A stretch of DNA of 64,000 nt from Anoxynatronum buryatiense (GCF_900182905.1 NZ_FXUF01000008.1:124001-188000); one strand, 5' to 3'; counted from the stretch's first letter, positions 35,667-45,078 are shown. Numbers and translations: made by a program. The notes: generated by a model from the sequence alone, not told the origin.

Positions 35667-37976
35667 CTATGACAGGTACTGCTGCTTGAAGGTTTCGAAG
35701 GGTACCGGACGACCCCACAGGTATCCCTGCATTTCATCGCAACCCATTTCTTTAAGAACATCCAACTGATCCTGATACTCAACACCTTCTGCAATGGTGC
35801 GCAAGTTCATTCCTTTGGCCATCATGATGATAGCTTTAATGATCAGCTGAGAGTTTCTGTCATCAGCAACATGATCCACCAGCTCTTTGGCGATTTTCAG
35901 GCGATCAACTCCGAAGCGCCTGATATAACTCAGGGAAGAGTAGCCTGTACCGAAGTCATCAATGGAAATGGTAAACCCGGACTGTTTCAACTGATCAAAG
36001 GTGCCCTCAATGGTTGCATGCAAGCTCATGGCTGAATTCTCCGTGATTTCCAGATCGATCCAATGAGGCGGTACACAGTGCCTCATCTCTTTTTGCTTCA
36101 GAGAAGCCAAAAGATCAGCTGTTTCAATAACTTTCGGCGACAGATTAATTCCCATTTGAATAGAAAGAGAAGAGGCTTTTCGTGCGTGGGCGATGGTGGC
36201 GTAAGCCTGGTCAATGACCCATTCGGTGATGGGAAGAATGATCCCGGTTTCCTCGGCCACAGGGATGAACTCGCCAGGTGAAATCATTCCCTGATGGGGA
36301 TGAAACCAGCGAAGCAATGCTTCCATCCCCACTAATGCATGGTCAGAGATGCGAAACTGAGGCTGAAAATAAAGCTGGAACTCCCTGGAAAAATCAGCAT
36401 TTCCCAGCATTATTTCCAGGGAGTGCTTACGTTCGATTTTTTCCCTTAAGGTACTATTGAATCGAACTGAAGCACTGTTCTGATGAGAATCCTTGGCTTC
36501 ATACATGGCCATATCTGCATACTTCATTAGTAAATCCCGGGTAGTTGCATCATCAGGATAAAGAGAAACACCAATGCTGACACCCAAGTGGAAGATATAG
36601 GGAGGAAGTTCGACGGGAAAATTGATGGCTTCAATCACTTGCTGTGACAGAAGGTCAATTCCTTCCTTTGAAAGACCCGGAGCAGTGAGGATGGCAAACT
36701 CGTCTCCGCCGATGCGAAAAAAACTATTGGATGGAGAGCAGGCAGCAGCAATGCGTTGGCTGATCTCCACCAGCACATGGTCTCCCAGCTCATGGCCATG
36801 GGTATCATTAATGGATTTAAAGCGATTCAAATCCAGATAAAGAACGCCAAAGGAAGTAGCTCCCATCTGGTTTAAGCGAGCGTCAAGACGGTCGATAAAA
36901 TATCTGCGATTGAAAAGACCTGTCAGGGAGTCTTTTTTCGCCAGTGAACTCAGGGTCTCATTAGCCACAATGAGATCTTGGCTGCGGGCAACCACTTGTT
37001 GTTCCAACTGTTCGTTGAGATACAGTTCTTTCTTTAACAGATATTCATTTCGTATGCTGGTTTGTACATAGCTTGTCAGCAGTTGATGGAGGATAATGAT
37101 GAAGGTGGCAGCGAGAAAAGCTTCAATACTGAATGTTTTTGTCAGAAGCAGAAGCAACAGCAAAAATGGCAGCAGTCTGGCGGATTTTTTGCGTCCATAA
37201 TTTTGTGGCAGGACTAATAAGTCATCAGCTCCAGTTGGCGCAAAGGTGGTTCTGGCGTGGATGGAGGCTTTGGAAAAAAGAATGAGGGGAAGTAAGTACA
37301 AAACATCCACCAGGGTATTCGCCTGGTATAAGTCTGCCAATGTCAGGTAGGCATAATAAAAATCATTGCCTGATGAGATGGCAATTCCCAGAAAAAGATA
37401 GTAGAAGGATGGATGAATGCGGCCATCACGGTTGGAAATATAGATGAGCAGCATGCTGGTCAGTGAAAAGAAGCCAGCAAATAAATAAACCATGGTCAGA
37501 ATATAGTCATCGATTTCATTGAAACGCAGATTAGTTCTGAGAAAGATCACAGCCCACATGAAGATCAGTATTAGGGAGACGACGGTGAGAAGGTCCAGCA
37601 GCAACTGATAGCCATTCCATTTTTGAAGATGTTCCCTGAAGTACCTGATGGAAAAAGACATGAGAAAGAGGCTGGGAAGAGTGTATAACACTTCCAGCCA
37701 ATAGACTCTTGAGGGGTCAATCCCCAGAAGGTGCTCCATCACCAGCCAGCAACAATCGGCAAATGTCCAGACAGCAGTGAAGGCAAGCAGATAAACCCAT
37801 GGAAAGCGGGGCAGTCCATGGGCTTTAACGGAACGAAAAAGAACCAGTGTTGCCGCGAAGCCCACCAGGGGTGAAGCGAGATTGCTCCATATGTCACTGG
37901 CTGCCAGAGTGCTGATGATAAATAGAAAGAATAGCGTTATTAGAAGAGCTGTTTCAGAAAATCTTCGTATTTCCAT
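35667..37976 (-). CDS. Membrane GGDEF-EAL cyclic di-GMP protein
   Basis: This 769-aa protein has about eight or nine membrane helices (residues 1-310), a GGDEF domain (about 340-505) with intact RIGGDEFAIL, and an EAL domain (about 525-765) with MEALLRWF, ITENSA, the DIDDFGTGYSSL-type motif (SIDDFGTGYSSL) and a late AEGVE. Both active sites look complete, so it could make and degrade cyclic di-GMP. The helical N-terminus resembles a membrane sensor of unknown ligand. AAGGAGG precedes the start. Its promoter carries a palindrome over the -10 element. Confidence 0.9.
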   Translation of the reverse strand: MEIRRFSETALLITLFFLFIISTLAASDIWSNLASPLVGFAATLVLFRSVKAHGLPRFPWVYLLAFTAVWTFADCCWLVMEHLLGIDPSRVYWLEVLYTLPSLFLMSFSIRYFREHLQKWNGYQLLLDLLTVVSLILIFMWAVIFLRTNLRFNEIDDYILTMVYLFAGFFSLTSMLLIYISNRDGRIHPSFYYLFLGIAISSGNDFYYAYLTLADLYQANTLVDVLYLLPLILFSKASIHARTTFAPTGADDLLVLPQNYGRKKSARLLPFLLLLLLLTKTFSIEAFLAATFIIILHQLLTSYVQTSIRNEYLLKKELYLNEQLEQQVVARSQDLIVANETLSSLAKKDSLTGLFNRRYFIDRLDARLNQMGATSFGVLYLDLNRFKSINDTHGHELGDHVLVEISQRIAAACSPSNSFFRIGGDEFAILTAPGLSKEGIDLLSQQVIEAINFPVELPPYIFHLGVSIGVSLYPDDATTRDLLMKYADMAMYEAKDSHQNSASVRFNSTLREKIERKHSLEIMLGNADFSREFQLYFQPQFRISDHALVGMEALLRWFHPHQGMISPGEFIPVAEETGIILPITEWVIDQAYATIAHARKASSLSIQMGINLSPKVIETADLLASLKQKEMRHCVPPHWIDLEITENSAMSLHATIEGTFDQLKQSGFTISIDDFGTGYSSLSYIRRFGVDRLKIAKELVDHVADDRNSQLIIKAIIMMAKGMNLRTIAEGVEYQDQLDVLKEMGCDEMQGYLWGRPVPFETFKQQYLS

Positions 37977-37990
37977 GGTGCTTATCCTCC

Positions 37991-38030
37991 TTGATTAGGT
38001 AATTATACTCAATCAAGAAATGGAAAGCAA
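37991..38030 (-). promoter_or_regulatory. Promoter of the GGDEF-EAL gene with operator-like palindrome
   Basis: On the minus strand TTGCTT (38025-38030) and TATAAT (38002-38007) are 17 bases apart. The 26 bases at 37991-38016 form an imperfect palindrome (outer arms TTGATT/AATCAA, inner GTA/TAC) covering the -10 element, which suggests a repressor site. Confidence 0.6.
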
Positions 38031-38089
38031 TGACCAATTAAACAAATGATAAAGCAACAGGATGACACCGTGCGGAGTCACATGACGAT

Positions 38090-38126
38090 AAAACCCCTTC
38101 CTGGAGAAGATGCCGGGAGGGGGTTG
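38090..38126 (-). terminator. Terminator of the GHL10-type hydrolase gene
   Basis: Read on the minus strand, AACCCCCTCCC and GGAAGGGGTT pair imperfectly and are followed by TTTTATCG, about 35 bases after the stop codon. Confidence 0.5.
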
Positions 38127-38161
38127 AAAGTGAGATGTGTCATGGTTGATTACTCAACGGG

Positions 38162-39382
38162 TTACTTATCATGGAAATGGTGTTTCAGCAGGGTCACTAA
38201 ATCGGGGTTACGTTTCAAAGCGCTGTAGTTATAGAAAATGCTGCCTTTCACCAGCGGATACCAGGTATTCATCTGAAGCTGGCGGTCCATTTCGCCAATA
38301 CCGTGCCAGGGGCTGGCGGGGTCAGAGTTGCCAACGCGGTAGGCTGCCTGACCAATGTAAAGGTCAACGGCAGAACCAGCCATCGCCTGGTTCCACCAGG
38401 CCAGCAGGGTATGGTAATCGGCAATATCGAAGCCAATGTGCCAGTAGATCTGAGGAGCAATGTAATCAATGGTGCCTTCCTGAATCCAGGCAAGGGGATC
38501 TGCGTAATGGGAAAAATAGGTTTGGTTGCCCCGGGTTTCACTTCCCAGGGGATGAGAGCTTTTATTGGCCCAGATTCCGAAGGGGCTGATGCCAAAACGC
38601 ACTTCGGGGTCAGTGGTTTGAATGGCCTGGTGAAGATCCCGGATCAACGTGTTCACATTTTCCCGGCGCCAGTCTTCCACCGACGCATAACCGGCACCAT
38701 AGCTGGCATAAGTGCCGGCATCATCGAAGGTGGTGCCGGGGTAAAAATAGTCGTCAAAATGAATGCCGTCGATATCGTACATTTCCACCAGCTCAAGGGC
38801 GCTGTCGATGATCAGCTGGCGGGCCTGGGGCATGCCCGGGTCGAAATACAGGTTGCCATCGGTATGATGTACCACCAGGTGAGGATAGAGACGGGCGGGA
38901 TGCCAGGGCACCAGCGCCGCAATGTCATGAGCCGGTTCATCCTTGGTTTTGCGGGTAATGCGGTAAGGGTTCAACCAGGCATGAAGCTCCATGCCCCGGC
39001 GGTGTGACTCTTCCACCCAAAATTGAAGAGGATCAAAACCATCCTGGGGTGCCAGGCCCTGACTCCCTGTGAGATACCGGGACCAGGGGAAATAACGGGA
39101 TTGGTAAAAGGCATCGGCAGTGGGACGCACCTGCAGAAAAATGGCATTGAGGCCGGCTGCCTCAGCAGTTTCCAAAATTGTGATGGCCTCTGCCTTCAGA
39201 ACGGCAGGGTCTGTGGTGGGCTTGGAAGGGTAGTCGATGTTCAGCACTGAGGCCACCCAAAGGCCCCGCATGGGCGGGCGTTCAGTGACGGTTTTTTCAG
39301 GAGCAACGGCACCTGCAGTCAGTACGGTGGTCAATACAAAAAGAATCACAAGAAAGCATAGGGGGCCGGTTCTTTTCAACAT
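38162..39382 (-). CDS. GHL10-type (DUF187) glycoside hydrolase-like lipoprotein or secreted protein
   Basis: The 406-aa protein has an N-terminal hydrophobic export segment and then the family-10-like barrel: RGLWVASVLNIDYPSKP, GLNAIFLQVRPTADAFYQS, HAWLNPYRIT, DGIHFDDYFYPG and YIAPQIYWHIGF. These proteins act on cell-wall or exopolysaccharide glycans outside the cell; the substrate is not known. The start at 39382 has GAGGAG nine bases upstream; a start 13 codons earlier lacks one. It is flanked by its own terminator. Confidence 0.88.
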   Translation of the reverse strand: MLKRTGPLCFLVILFVLTTVLTAGAVAPEKTVTERPPMRGLWVASVLNIDYPSKPTTDPAVLKAEAITILETAEAAGLNAIFLQVRPTADAFYQSRYFPWSRYLTGSQGLAPQDGFDPLQFWVEESHRRGMELHAWLNPYRITRKTKDEPAHDIAALVPWHPARLYPHLVVHHTDGNLYFDPGMPQARQLIIDSALELVEMYDIDGIHFDDYFYPGTTFDDAGTYASYGAGYASVEDWRRENVNTLIRDLHQAIQTTDPEVRFGISPFGIWANKSSHPLGSETRGNQTYFSHYADPLAWIQEGTIDYIAPQIYWHIGFDIADYHTLLAWWNQAMAGSAVDLYIGQAAYRVGNSDPASPWHGIGEMDRQLQMNTWYPLVKGSIFYNYSALKRNPDLVTLLKHHFHDK

Positions 39383-39546
39383 GTTGTGAAACTCCTCTCG
39401 GGTGATGGTTGACAAGGTCATCCGTGTGATCCGCTGTTTATGAGGAACATCCGAATAAAGGGGCGGTCGCGGGTGACGCAGTTAAGGTTAATATACTGAA
39501 AAGCAGGGGAGAAGTCAACTGATTCCATGCCCTTAAGGTGTAAATC

Positions 39547-39555
39547 TGTTATAAT
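39547..39555 (+). promoter_or_regulatory. Extended -10 promoter of the aldo/keto reductase gene
   Basis: TGTTATAAT is a TG-n extended -10 element about 38 bases before the start codon; no clear -35 is present. Confidence 0.5.
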
Positions 39556-39592
39556 GGAAAGCATAAAAAGAAGCGAAAGGTGGAAGGGAACA

Positions 39593-40513
39593 ATGATGAC
39601 ACAGATGAAACTGGCCCGGGGCAGCCTGAACGCCCCAGCACTGGTACTGGGCTGTTTGCGGATGAACACACTCTCCACCAGAGAAGCGACGGCACTGGTG
39701 CAGACGGCTGTTGAAAAGGGCGTTACTCACTTTGACCATGCTGATGTTTATGGCGACGGTCGTTCTGAGGAAGTATTCGGGAAAGTAATGGAGAAACATC
39801 CTGGATTACGGGATCAGATTCTGATTCAAAGCAAATGTGGCATTCGGAAAGGGTATTACGACTTTTCGAAGGAGTATCTGCTGTCCTCGGTGGAGGAAAG
39901 CCTTCAGCGTCTGAAAACAGACTACCTGGATATTCTGCTGCTTCATCGGCCCGACACTCTCATGGAGCCGGCGGAAGTGGCAGAAGCTTTCAGTCAGCTT
40001 CACGAAAGTGGAAAAGTGCGTTATTTTGGCGTCAGCAACCATCATCCGCTGCAGATTGAGGTGCTGAACCAGCATCTGGAACAACCTCTGATATTGAATC
40101 AGCTGCAGCTGAGCCTGGCCAACACCAGCCTGCTGGATGCCGGTTTGCATGTGAACATGAACCAGACGGCAGCCTTGAACCGGGACGGCTATGTGCTGGA
40201 TTACTGCCGGACGAAAGGAATGACACTGCAGGCCTGGTCACCCCTCACCATCAACCCGGAGGCCGGCAGCTTCATCGGCCACGGAGATTACGTAGAGCTG
40301 AACCGATTGCTGGAGCGAATGGCAGAGAGCAAAAACACCCAACCTTCCGCCATTGCCCTGGCCTGGATCATGCGCCACCCTGCAGGTATTCAGCCTGTTG
40401 TGGGCACCACGCGGCCGGAACGGCTGGAAGCCCTCAGTGAAGCCGCTCATATTCATCTGAACCGCCAGGAGTGGTATGCGTTGTATCTGGCTGCAGGCAA
40501 TCGCCTCCCCTGA
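39593..40513 (+). CDS. Aldo/keto reductase (YdhF-like)
   Basis: This cytoplasmic NADPH-dependent carbonyl reductase has 306 aa. The catalytic tetrad is visible: Asp and Tyr in HFDHADVYGDGRSEEV, Lys in LIQSKCG, and His in DILLLHRPD. The C-terminal cofactor-binding region PVVGTTRPERLEAL is typical. ATG 39593 or the adjacent ATG 39596 are both possible behind AAAGGTGGAAGGG. The gene is flanked by an extended -10 promoter and a strong terminator. Physiological substrate unknown. Confidence 0.9.
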   Translation: MMTQMKLARGSLNAPALVLGCLRMNTLSTREATALVQTAVEKGVTHFDHADVYGDGRSEEVFGKVMEKHPGLRDQILIQSKCGIRKGYYDFSKEYLLSSVEESLQRLKTDYLDILLLHRPDTLMEPAEVAEAFSQLHESGKVRYFGVSNHHPLQIEVLNQHLEQPLILNQLQLSLANTSLLDAGLHVNMNQTAALNRDGYVLDYCRTKGMTLQAWSPLTINPEAGSFIGHGDYVELNRLLERMAESKNTQPSAIALAWIMRHPAGIQPVVGTTRPERLEALSEAAHIHLNRQEWYALYLAAGNRLP

Positions 40514-40555
40514 TCAAAGCCTTTTGGTTTCATTAAAGATTGTCGACTGTCTCTG

Positions 40556-40578
40556 TCCCGGTATGCGCCGGGATTTTT
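40556..40578 (+). terminator. Terminator after the aldo/keto reductase gene
   Basis: TCCCGG and CCGGGA pair around a six-base loop and lead into TTTTT. It lies only 26 bases before the topB start. Confidence 0.8.
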
Positions 40579-40604
40579 ACTGATGAAAGGAATGAAGTGA
40601 AACG

Positions 40605-42818
40605 ATGAAAAAATCACTGGTACTGGCAGAGAAACCCTCTGTCGCCCGGGATATTGCCCGAGTGCTTCAATGCCGGCAAAAAGGAAACGGATTTTTGGAA
40701 GGCGACAAGTGGATTGTTACCTGGGCACTGGGCCACCTGGTCACATTGGCAGATCCTGAAACCTATGATCAAAAGTACAAAAGCTGGAAGCTGGAAGACC
40801 TGCCCATGCTGCCCAAAGAACTGAAGCTGGAAGTCATCGGCCAAAGCCGCAGGCAATACCAGGCTGTCACCAGCCAGATGAACCGCAAAGACGTGGCCGA
40901 TATTGTTATTGCCACCGATGCAGGCCGTGAGGGTGAGCTGGTGGCCCGGTGGATTCTGGAAAAAGCCGGGGTGCGCAAACCCCTGAAGCGGCTTTGGATT
41001 TCCTCTGTTACTGATAAGGCCATTCAGGAAGGCTTTCGCAGCCTGAAAGAGGGCAAGCAGTATGAAAACCTCTACGCCGCTGCTGTGGCCAGGTCTGAGG
41101 CAGACTGGCTGGTGGGCATCAATGCCACCCGGGCCCTCACCTGCCGTTATAATGCCCAGCTTTCCTGCGGCCGGGTGCAGACCCCCACACTGGCCATCCT
41201 CTCCTGGCGGGAACAGGAGATTCAGCAGTTCCAGCCCCAAACCTATTATGGCCTCATTGCCGACGCCAACGGTCTGTCACTCACCTGGCGGGATGCCAAA
41301 AGCAACGCCACCCGCTCCTTTGACCAACAGCGGATGACCCAGATGCAGCAACGTCTTTCAGGAGAAACAGCCATCCTGCGGAGTATTCGAAAAAATGCCA
41401 GGCAACAACCGGCTCCCGGTCTTTATGATCTGACCCTGCTGCAGCGGGAAGCCAACAGCCGTTTCGGATTTTCGGCCAAGGAAACCCTCTCGCTGACACA
41501 ACGCCTCTATGAACATCACAAAGTGCTCACTTATCCCCGCACCGATTCCCGGCACCTGACCTCTGACATGACAGCCACTCTGAAAGACCGGGTGAATGCC
41601 TGCAGCGTGGGGCCCTATGCGCCCCTGGCAAGCCGATTGCTGCGCCAGGGAATCAAAGCAGGCAAGCAGGTGGTGGATGATGCCAGGGTCACTGATCATC
41701 ATGCCATCATCCCCACAGAGGTGAGCCCTTTTCTGGCAGATCTCAGTGATGGGGAACGAAAAATTTACGATCTGGTGGTGCGGCGCTTTCTGGCAGCCTT
41801 TTATCCACCTTTCACTTACGACGAAACAGTGATGGAAGCCGTCATTGGCGATGAAACATTCGTCGCCCGGGGCAAAATCATCCGGGATCAGGGGTGGAAA
41901 GCCGTCTTCCAACAGGAAAAGGAACTGGACGATGCATCGCCGGAAAATGACAACGATGAAGACCTGAAGGACCAAGCCCTGCCGGCACTTGAAAAAGGCC
42001 AGCGGCTGCCTGTGAAAACCCTGCGTCTCACCACGGGAAAAACAAAACCACCAGCCCCCTTTACCGAAGGCACACTGCTGGCAGCCATGGAAAATCCGTC
42101 AAAATACATGGCATCTCAGCGAAAAGACCTGGCCCGCACCCTGGGTGAAACCGGCGGGCTGGGAACCGTGGCCACCCGGGCTGATATCATTGATAAACTG
42201 CTGAACAGCTTTCTCGTTGAAAAAAGAGGCAATGCCCTGTACATCACCTCAAAGGGAAAACAGCTGCTGAACCTGGTGCCGGAAGGTCTGAAATCTCCGG
42301 CGTTGACAGCAGAGTGGGAGCAGCGGCTGGGAGCCATCGCCGGAGGCAAACTGAAAAAGGAAACTTTTGTCAGTGACATGCGCACCTATGCCAAAGAAAT
42401 TGTGAAAGAGATTAAGCAAAGTGAGGCCACCTTCAAGCATGACAACGTCACCCGGGAAAAATGCCCGGAATGCGGCAAATACCTGCTGGAGGTTGCAGGC
42501 AAGAAAGGAAAAATGCTGGTGTGCCAGGACAGGGAATGCGGCCACCGAAAGTCGGTGGCAGTGGTAACCAACGCCCGTTGCCCGGAGTGCCGGAAAAAAC
42601 TGGAGCTGCGGGGCGAAGGAGAAGGCCGCATTTTTGTCTGTCGCTGCGGTTACAGAGAAAAACTCAGTGTTTTTGAAGCACGAAAGAAAAAAGAAGGCGG
42701 CAGCCGGGTTTCAAAAAAAGAAGTGGCCCAGTACCTGAAAATCCAGGAAAAAGCCAAGGATGAACCCATCAACACTGCGTTGGCGGATGCCCTGGCAAAA
42801 CTGAAGCTGGATCAGTAG
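40605..42818 (+). CDS. topB: DNA topoisomerase III
   Basis: This type IA topoisomerase decatenates and relaxes negatively supercoiled DNA. The 737-aa protein has the Toprim domain (LVLAEKPSVARDIA, and DAGREGELVARW with the metal acids), the active Tyr310 in TYPRTDSRHLT, and two C-terminal zinc ribbons (from CPECGKYLLEV to CGHRK, and CPECRKKLEL to CRCGYREK). Zinc ribbons are not always present in TopB, so this is a longer form. The ATG has a weak GAAGTGA-type site. Confidence 0.93.
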   Translation: MKKSLVLAEKPSVARDIARVLQCRQKGNGFLEGDKWIVTWALGHLVTLADPETYDQKYKSWKLEDLPMLPKELKLEVIGQSRRQYQAVTSQMNRKDVADIVIATDAGREGELVARWILEKAGVRKPLKRLWISSVTDKAIQEGFRSLKEGKQYENLYAAAVARSEADWLVGINATRALTCRYNAQLSCGRVQTPTLAILSWREQEIQQFQPQTYYGLIADANGLSLTWRDAKSNATRSFDQQRMTQMQQRLSGETAILRSIRKNARQQPAPGLYDLTLLQREANSRFGFSAKETLSLTQRLYEHHKVLTYPRTDSRHLTSDMTATLKDRVNACSVGPYAPLASRLLRQGIKAGKQVVDDARVTDHHAIIPTEVSPFLADLSDGERKIYDLVVRRFLAAFYPPFTYDETVMEAVIGDETFVARGKIIRDQGWKAVFQQEKELDDASPENDNDEDLKDQALPALEKGQRLPVKTLRLTTGKTKPPAPFTEGTLLAAMENPSKYMASQRKDLARTLGETGGLGTVATRADIIDKLLNSFLVEKRGNALYITSKGKQLLNLVPEGLKSPALTAEWEQRLGAIAGGKLKKETFVSDMRTYAKEIVKEIKQSEATFKHDNVTREKCPECGKYLLEVAGKKGKMLVCQDRECGHRKSVAVVTNARCPECRKKLELRGEGEGRIFVCRCGYREKLSVFEARKKKEGGSRVSKKEVAQYLKIQEKAKDEPINTALADALAKLKLDQ

Positions 42819-42899
42819 CCTGCCTGACTCCCTGTCGGTCAAATCTGCTGTCTGTTCTTTTGCCTGAATGCGTTGATGAATACAATATGAGGTGATCAG

Positions 42900-43409
42900 G
42901 TGTCGCTATATTACTACGAAACAGAAGCCGGAAATTTTGGCATTGCCGAAAAGAACGGCAGTATTACCCACCTGTTTTTTGAAGAGGATCCCCTGCCGCA
43001 GAACATGGAAATCCATGAAACAGCCCTTCTGAGAGAAGCAGCAAAACAGCTGCGCCAATATCTGGCAAAAGAGCGCACCCGCTTCACCCTGCCGATGAAG
43101 CCCGTGGGAACTGAGTTCTTCCAGAAAGCCTGGGCACATCTCTGCACCATTCCTTATGGAGAGACCCTCACCTACAAAGCCCTAGCCATCCGGCTGGGTT
43201 CACCCCGGGCCGCCCGGGCGGTGGGACTGGCCAATCGCCATAACCCGATTCCCATTTTAATTCCCTGCCACCGGGTGATCGGCAGCAATGGGTCACTCAC
43301 TGGATACCGGGGCGGGCTTGCCCTGAAACAACGCTTGCTGGAACTTGAAAGAATAGCAGCGGACCACAAGAAAATAGCAGCGGACCACAAGAAAATAGCA
43401 GAAAAGTAA
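42900..43409 (+). CDS. ogt: Methylated-DNA-protein-cysteine methyltransferase
   Basis: This suicide repair protein removes O6-alkyl groups from guanine. The 169-aa protein has the acceptor Cys123 in PCHRVIG, preceded by the helix GSPRAARAVGLANRHNPIPI. The GTG start follows GAGGTGAT. The C-terminus ends in a repeated ADHKKIAADHKKIAEK, encoded by a 21-base tandem repeat; typical proteins stop before this, so it looks like a recent extension. Confidence 0.92.
   Translation: MSLYYYETEAGNFGIAEKNGSITHLFFEEDPLPQNMEIHETALLREAAKQLRQYLAKERTRFTLPMKPVGTEFFQKAWAHLCTIPYGETLTYKALAIRLGSPRAARAVGLANRHNPIPILIPCHRVIGSNGSLTGYRGGLALKQRLLELERIAADHKKIAADHKKIAEK
43352..43401 (+). repeat. 21-base tandem repeat at the end of ogt
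   Basis: Two identical 21-base units (43352-43372, 43373-43393) are followed by a partial third copy. The unit is three times seven bases and stays in frame, adding seven residues (ending DHKKI) per copy. Such repeats can vary by slippage. Confidence 0.9.
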
Positions 43410-43514
43410 ATCGACAGGCCGGATGGTCTCCATGTTGCGTGAAAGAGTTGGAGAAAAACCAGGCTTTTCATTAAATGGACTACGCATAACAACAAACACG
43501 AATGCATAAATATG

Positions 43515-43555
43515 AAGAAGGCCTCGTGTGGTTGGATCGCACAGAGGCCTTCTTT
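43515..43555. terminator. Terminator after ogt
   Basis: GAAGGCCTC and GAGGCCTTC pair, with further pairing of GTGTG with CGCAC inside, then TTT. A-rich bases on the other side make it possibly bidirectional. Confidence 0.75.
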
Positions 43556-43641
43556 AAAAGGGAGAGATGAGAAAAAAGGATGAGCTTGATTCACCATATT
43601 GCCAGGTGAAAGGGGGATAAGTAAAGACCTGAACAAAATAG

Positions 43642-43783
43642 TGACCGCGGTCATTGAATTAATTATATACATAAACGCAAGATGCGTCAATCAATAATTG
43701 ACAAAAAAATGACAAAATTAGCCTGAATAAATAGTACTGGCAGATCATTTTTATTCGACACATAAGTCAATGTTTGATATAGT
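43642..43783 (+). promoter_or_regulatory. Control region of the B3/4-domain gene
   Basis: This lies in a gene-free stretch (43410-43898). TGACCGCGGTCA (43642-43653) is a perfect 12-base palindrome; GTCAAT-N5-ATTGAC (43686-43702) is a second inverted repeat. TTCGAC (43754-43759) and an extended -10 TGATATAGT (43775-43783) form a plausible promoter with an 18-base spacer. No T-box features were seen. Confidence 0.4.
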
Positions 43784-43898
43784 GGTTTTAATAGGTCTTG
43801 AAACAGGCGGAATTAACCATGGTGACATTTCGCAGCAGTTCAAGCCATTTTACTGGGAGAAACAAACCAGCCTTGAATGAGTGAGGGGAGTGAAGAAG

Positions 43899-44606
43899 AT
43901 GCGTTACCAGGTGATGCCTCCCGTTTTCCAGTTGGAACCACAACTGAAATTCGGCATTGTGATCGGCAAGAATCTTCAAAATGGTGAAACATCAGCGACA
44001 GATTTGGAAAGACTTCGAGAGGCGGAAGCAAGTGCACGGGTAAAACTGTCTGCAGGTGTACCGCGGGATTGGCCTACGGTGGCCTTCTATCGGGATGTGA
44101 TGACCCGGGCCGGTATCAACCCTAACAAATATCCCGTATCGGTGGAAGCCATGCTGAAGCGGGTGGTGAAAGGCGGCAGCCTGCCGGTGATCAACGCCCT
44201 GGTGGATCTGTGCAACGCCGTCTCTCTGGAGCACCTGATCACCCTTGGAGCCCATGATCTGGCAGATATTCAGGAAGATCTGGCGGTTCGCTTTGCCACC
44301 GGCAACGAGCGGTTCCTCCCCTTTGGAGAAACAGAACAGGAATCGGTGGAGCCGGGAGAACTGATTTTCACCAGTGGTGACCAGGTGCAAACCAGAAAAT
44401 GGATCTGGCGGCAGAGTGAACTGGGTAAAACCACACTTGCCAGCAAAGACATCATTTTTCAGCTGGTGGGCTTTGAAGATGAACCGGAATCATCTTTTCG
44501 GCAGGCGCTTGAATCCATTGAAAGACTGGTTGTCCAACGATTTCAAGGAACTGCTGAAGCCTATGTGGTAAGCAGCGATCATACGATGATTGAATTTGAC
44601 CGATAA
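43899..44606 (+). CDS. B3/B4 tRNA-binding-domain protein
   Basis: This 235-aa protein consists mainly of the B3/4 domain found in the beta subunit of phenylalanyl-tRNA synthetase, with the recognisable KYPVSVEAMLKRVVKGGSLP and INALVDLCNAVSLEHLI. Stand-alone members exist in many bacteria and may edit or bind tRNA or free amino acids, but none of this type has a firm role that I can cite. ATG 43899 has GAGGGGAG eight bases upstream. Not part of a synthetase operon here. Confidence 0.82.
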   Translation: MRYQVMPPVFQLEPQLKFGIVIGKNLQNGETSATDLERLREAEASARVKLSAGVPRDWPTVAFYRDVMTRAGINPNKYPVSVEAMLKRVVKGGSLPVINALVDLCNAVSLEHLITLGAHDLADIQEDLAVRFATGNERFLPFGETEQESVEPGELIFTSGDQVQTRKWIWRQSELGKTTLASKDIIFQLVGFEDEPESSFRQALESIERLVVQRFQGTAEAYVVSSDHTMIEFDR

Positions 44607-44690
44607 TTGAGAGGATCTGTGATTTGGGGTTGCTGACAGACATACTCTTTCAAGCATTCCTTGCAAGTGATGTCTATAACTGAAGACAGA

Positions 44691-44725
44691 AATGCTGGAT
44701 TCTATCACAGAAGCCAGCATTTTTT
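44691..44725 (+). terminator. Terminator after the B3/4 gene
   Basis: AATGCTGG and CCAGCATT form the lower stem, TTCT and AGAA the upper stem, and TTTTTT follows. Confidence 0.8.
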
Positions 44726-44727
44726 AA

Positions 44728-45078
44728 TGGGAATTTTTAGTGGGAGATGCTTTTGTATCTGATGTCGCGAAATAATTAGTCGTGTGAACAACTCACTGAA
44801 CAAGGTGGTGATTTCATAGAGGTTTAGAATTTTCGGAAACACCAAACATTCTAATTAAGCACCCTATTGTTATCGAACACTCTGATTTGCAACAGTTACA
44901 AGATGCTTAAGCGACGAAATAAGAAGGTTTTTTAGAGTAACACAGGGAGAAACTAAGAATTGGCTAAGATCATTATGGTAGCATATAAAAAATGACCATG
45001 GTTGATTTTAGAGGGATACATGAGAGTGTATAAACGATATCGAATGATTTTATCTGGCAGTAGCATCACTGAATAAAC
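44728..45078. other. Gene-free stretch with a possible coding remnant
   Basis: No intact gene is seen. A frame from 44812 to 44910 encodes about 32 codons without a start (reading FHRGLEFSETPNILIKHPIV and on to a stop). It has a protein-like composition but no relative I recognise, so it may be a decayed gene end or chance. Confidence 0.25.

Noticed and set aside
43352-43401. A CRISPR-like repeat
   Set aside because: The repeats are directly adjacent with no spacers and lie in frame within ogt.
43410-43898. A T-box leader upstream of the B3/4 protein
   Set aside because: No T-box sequence (AGGGTGGNACCGCG-like) and no specifier stem were found; only a palindrome containing ACCGCGGT.
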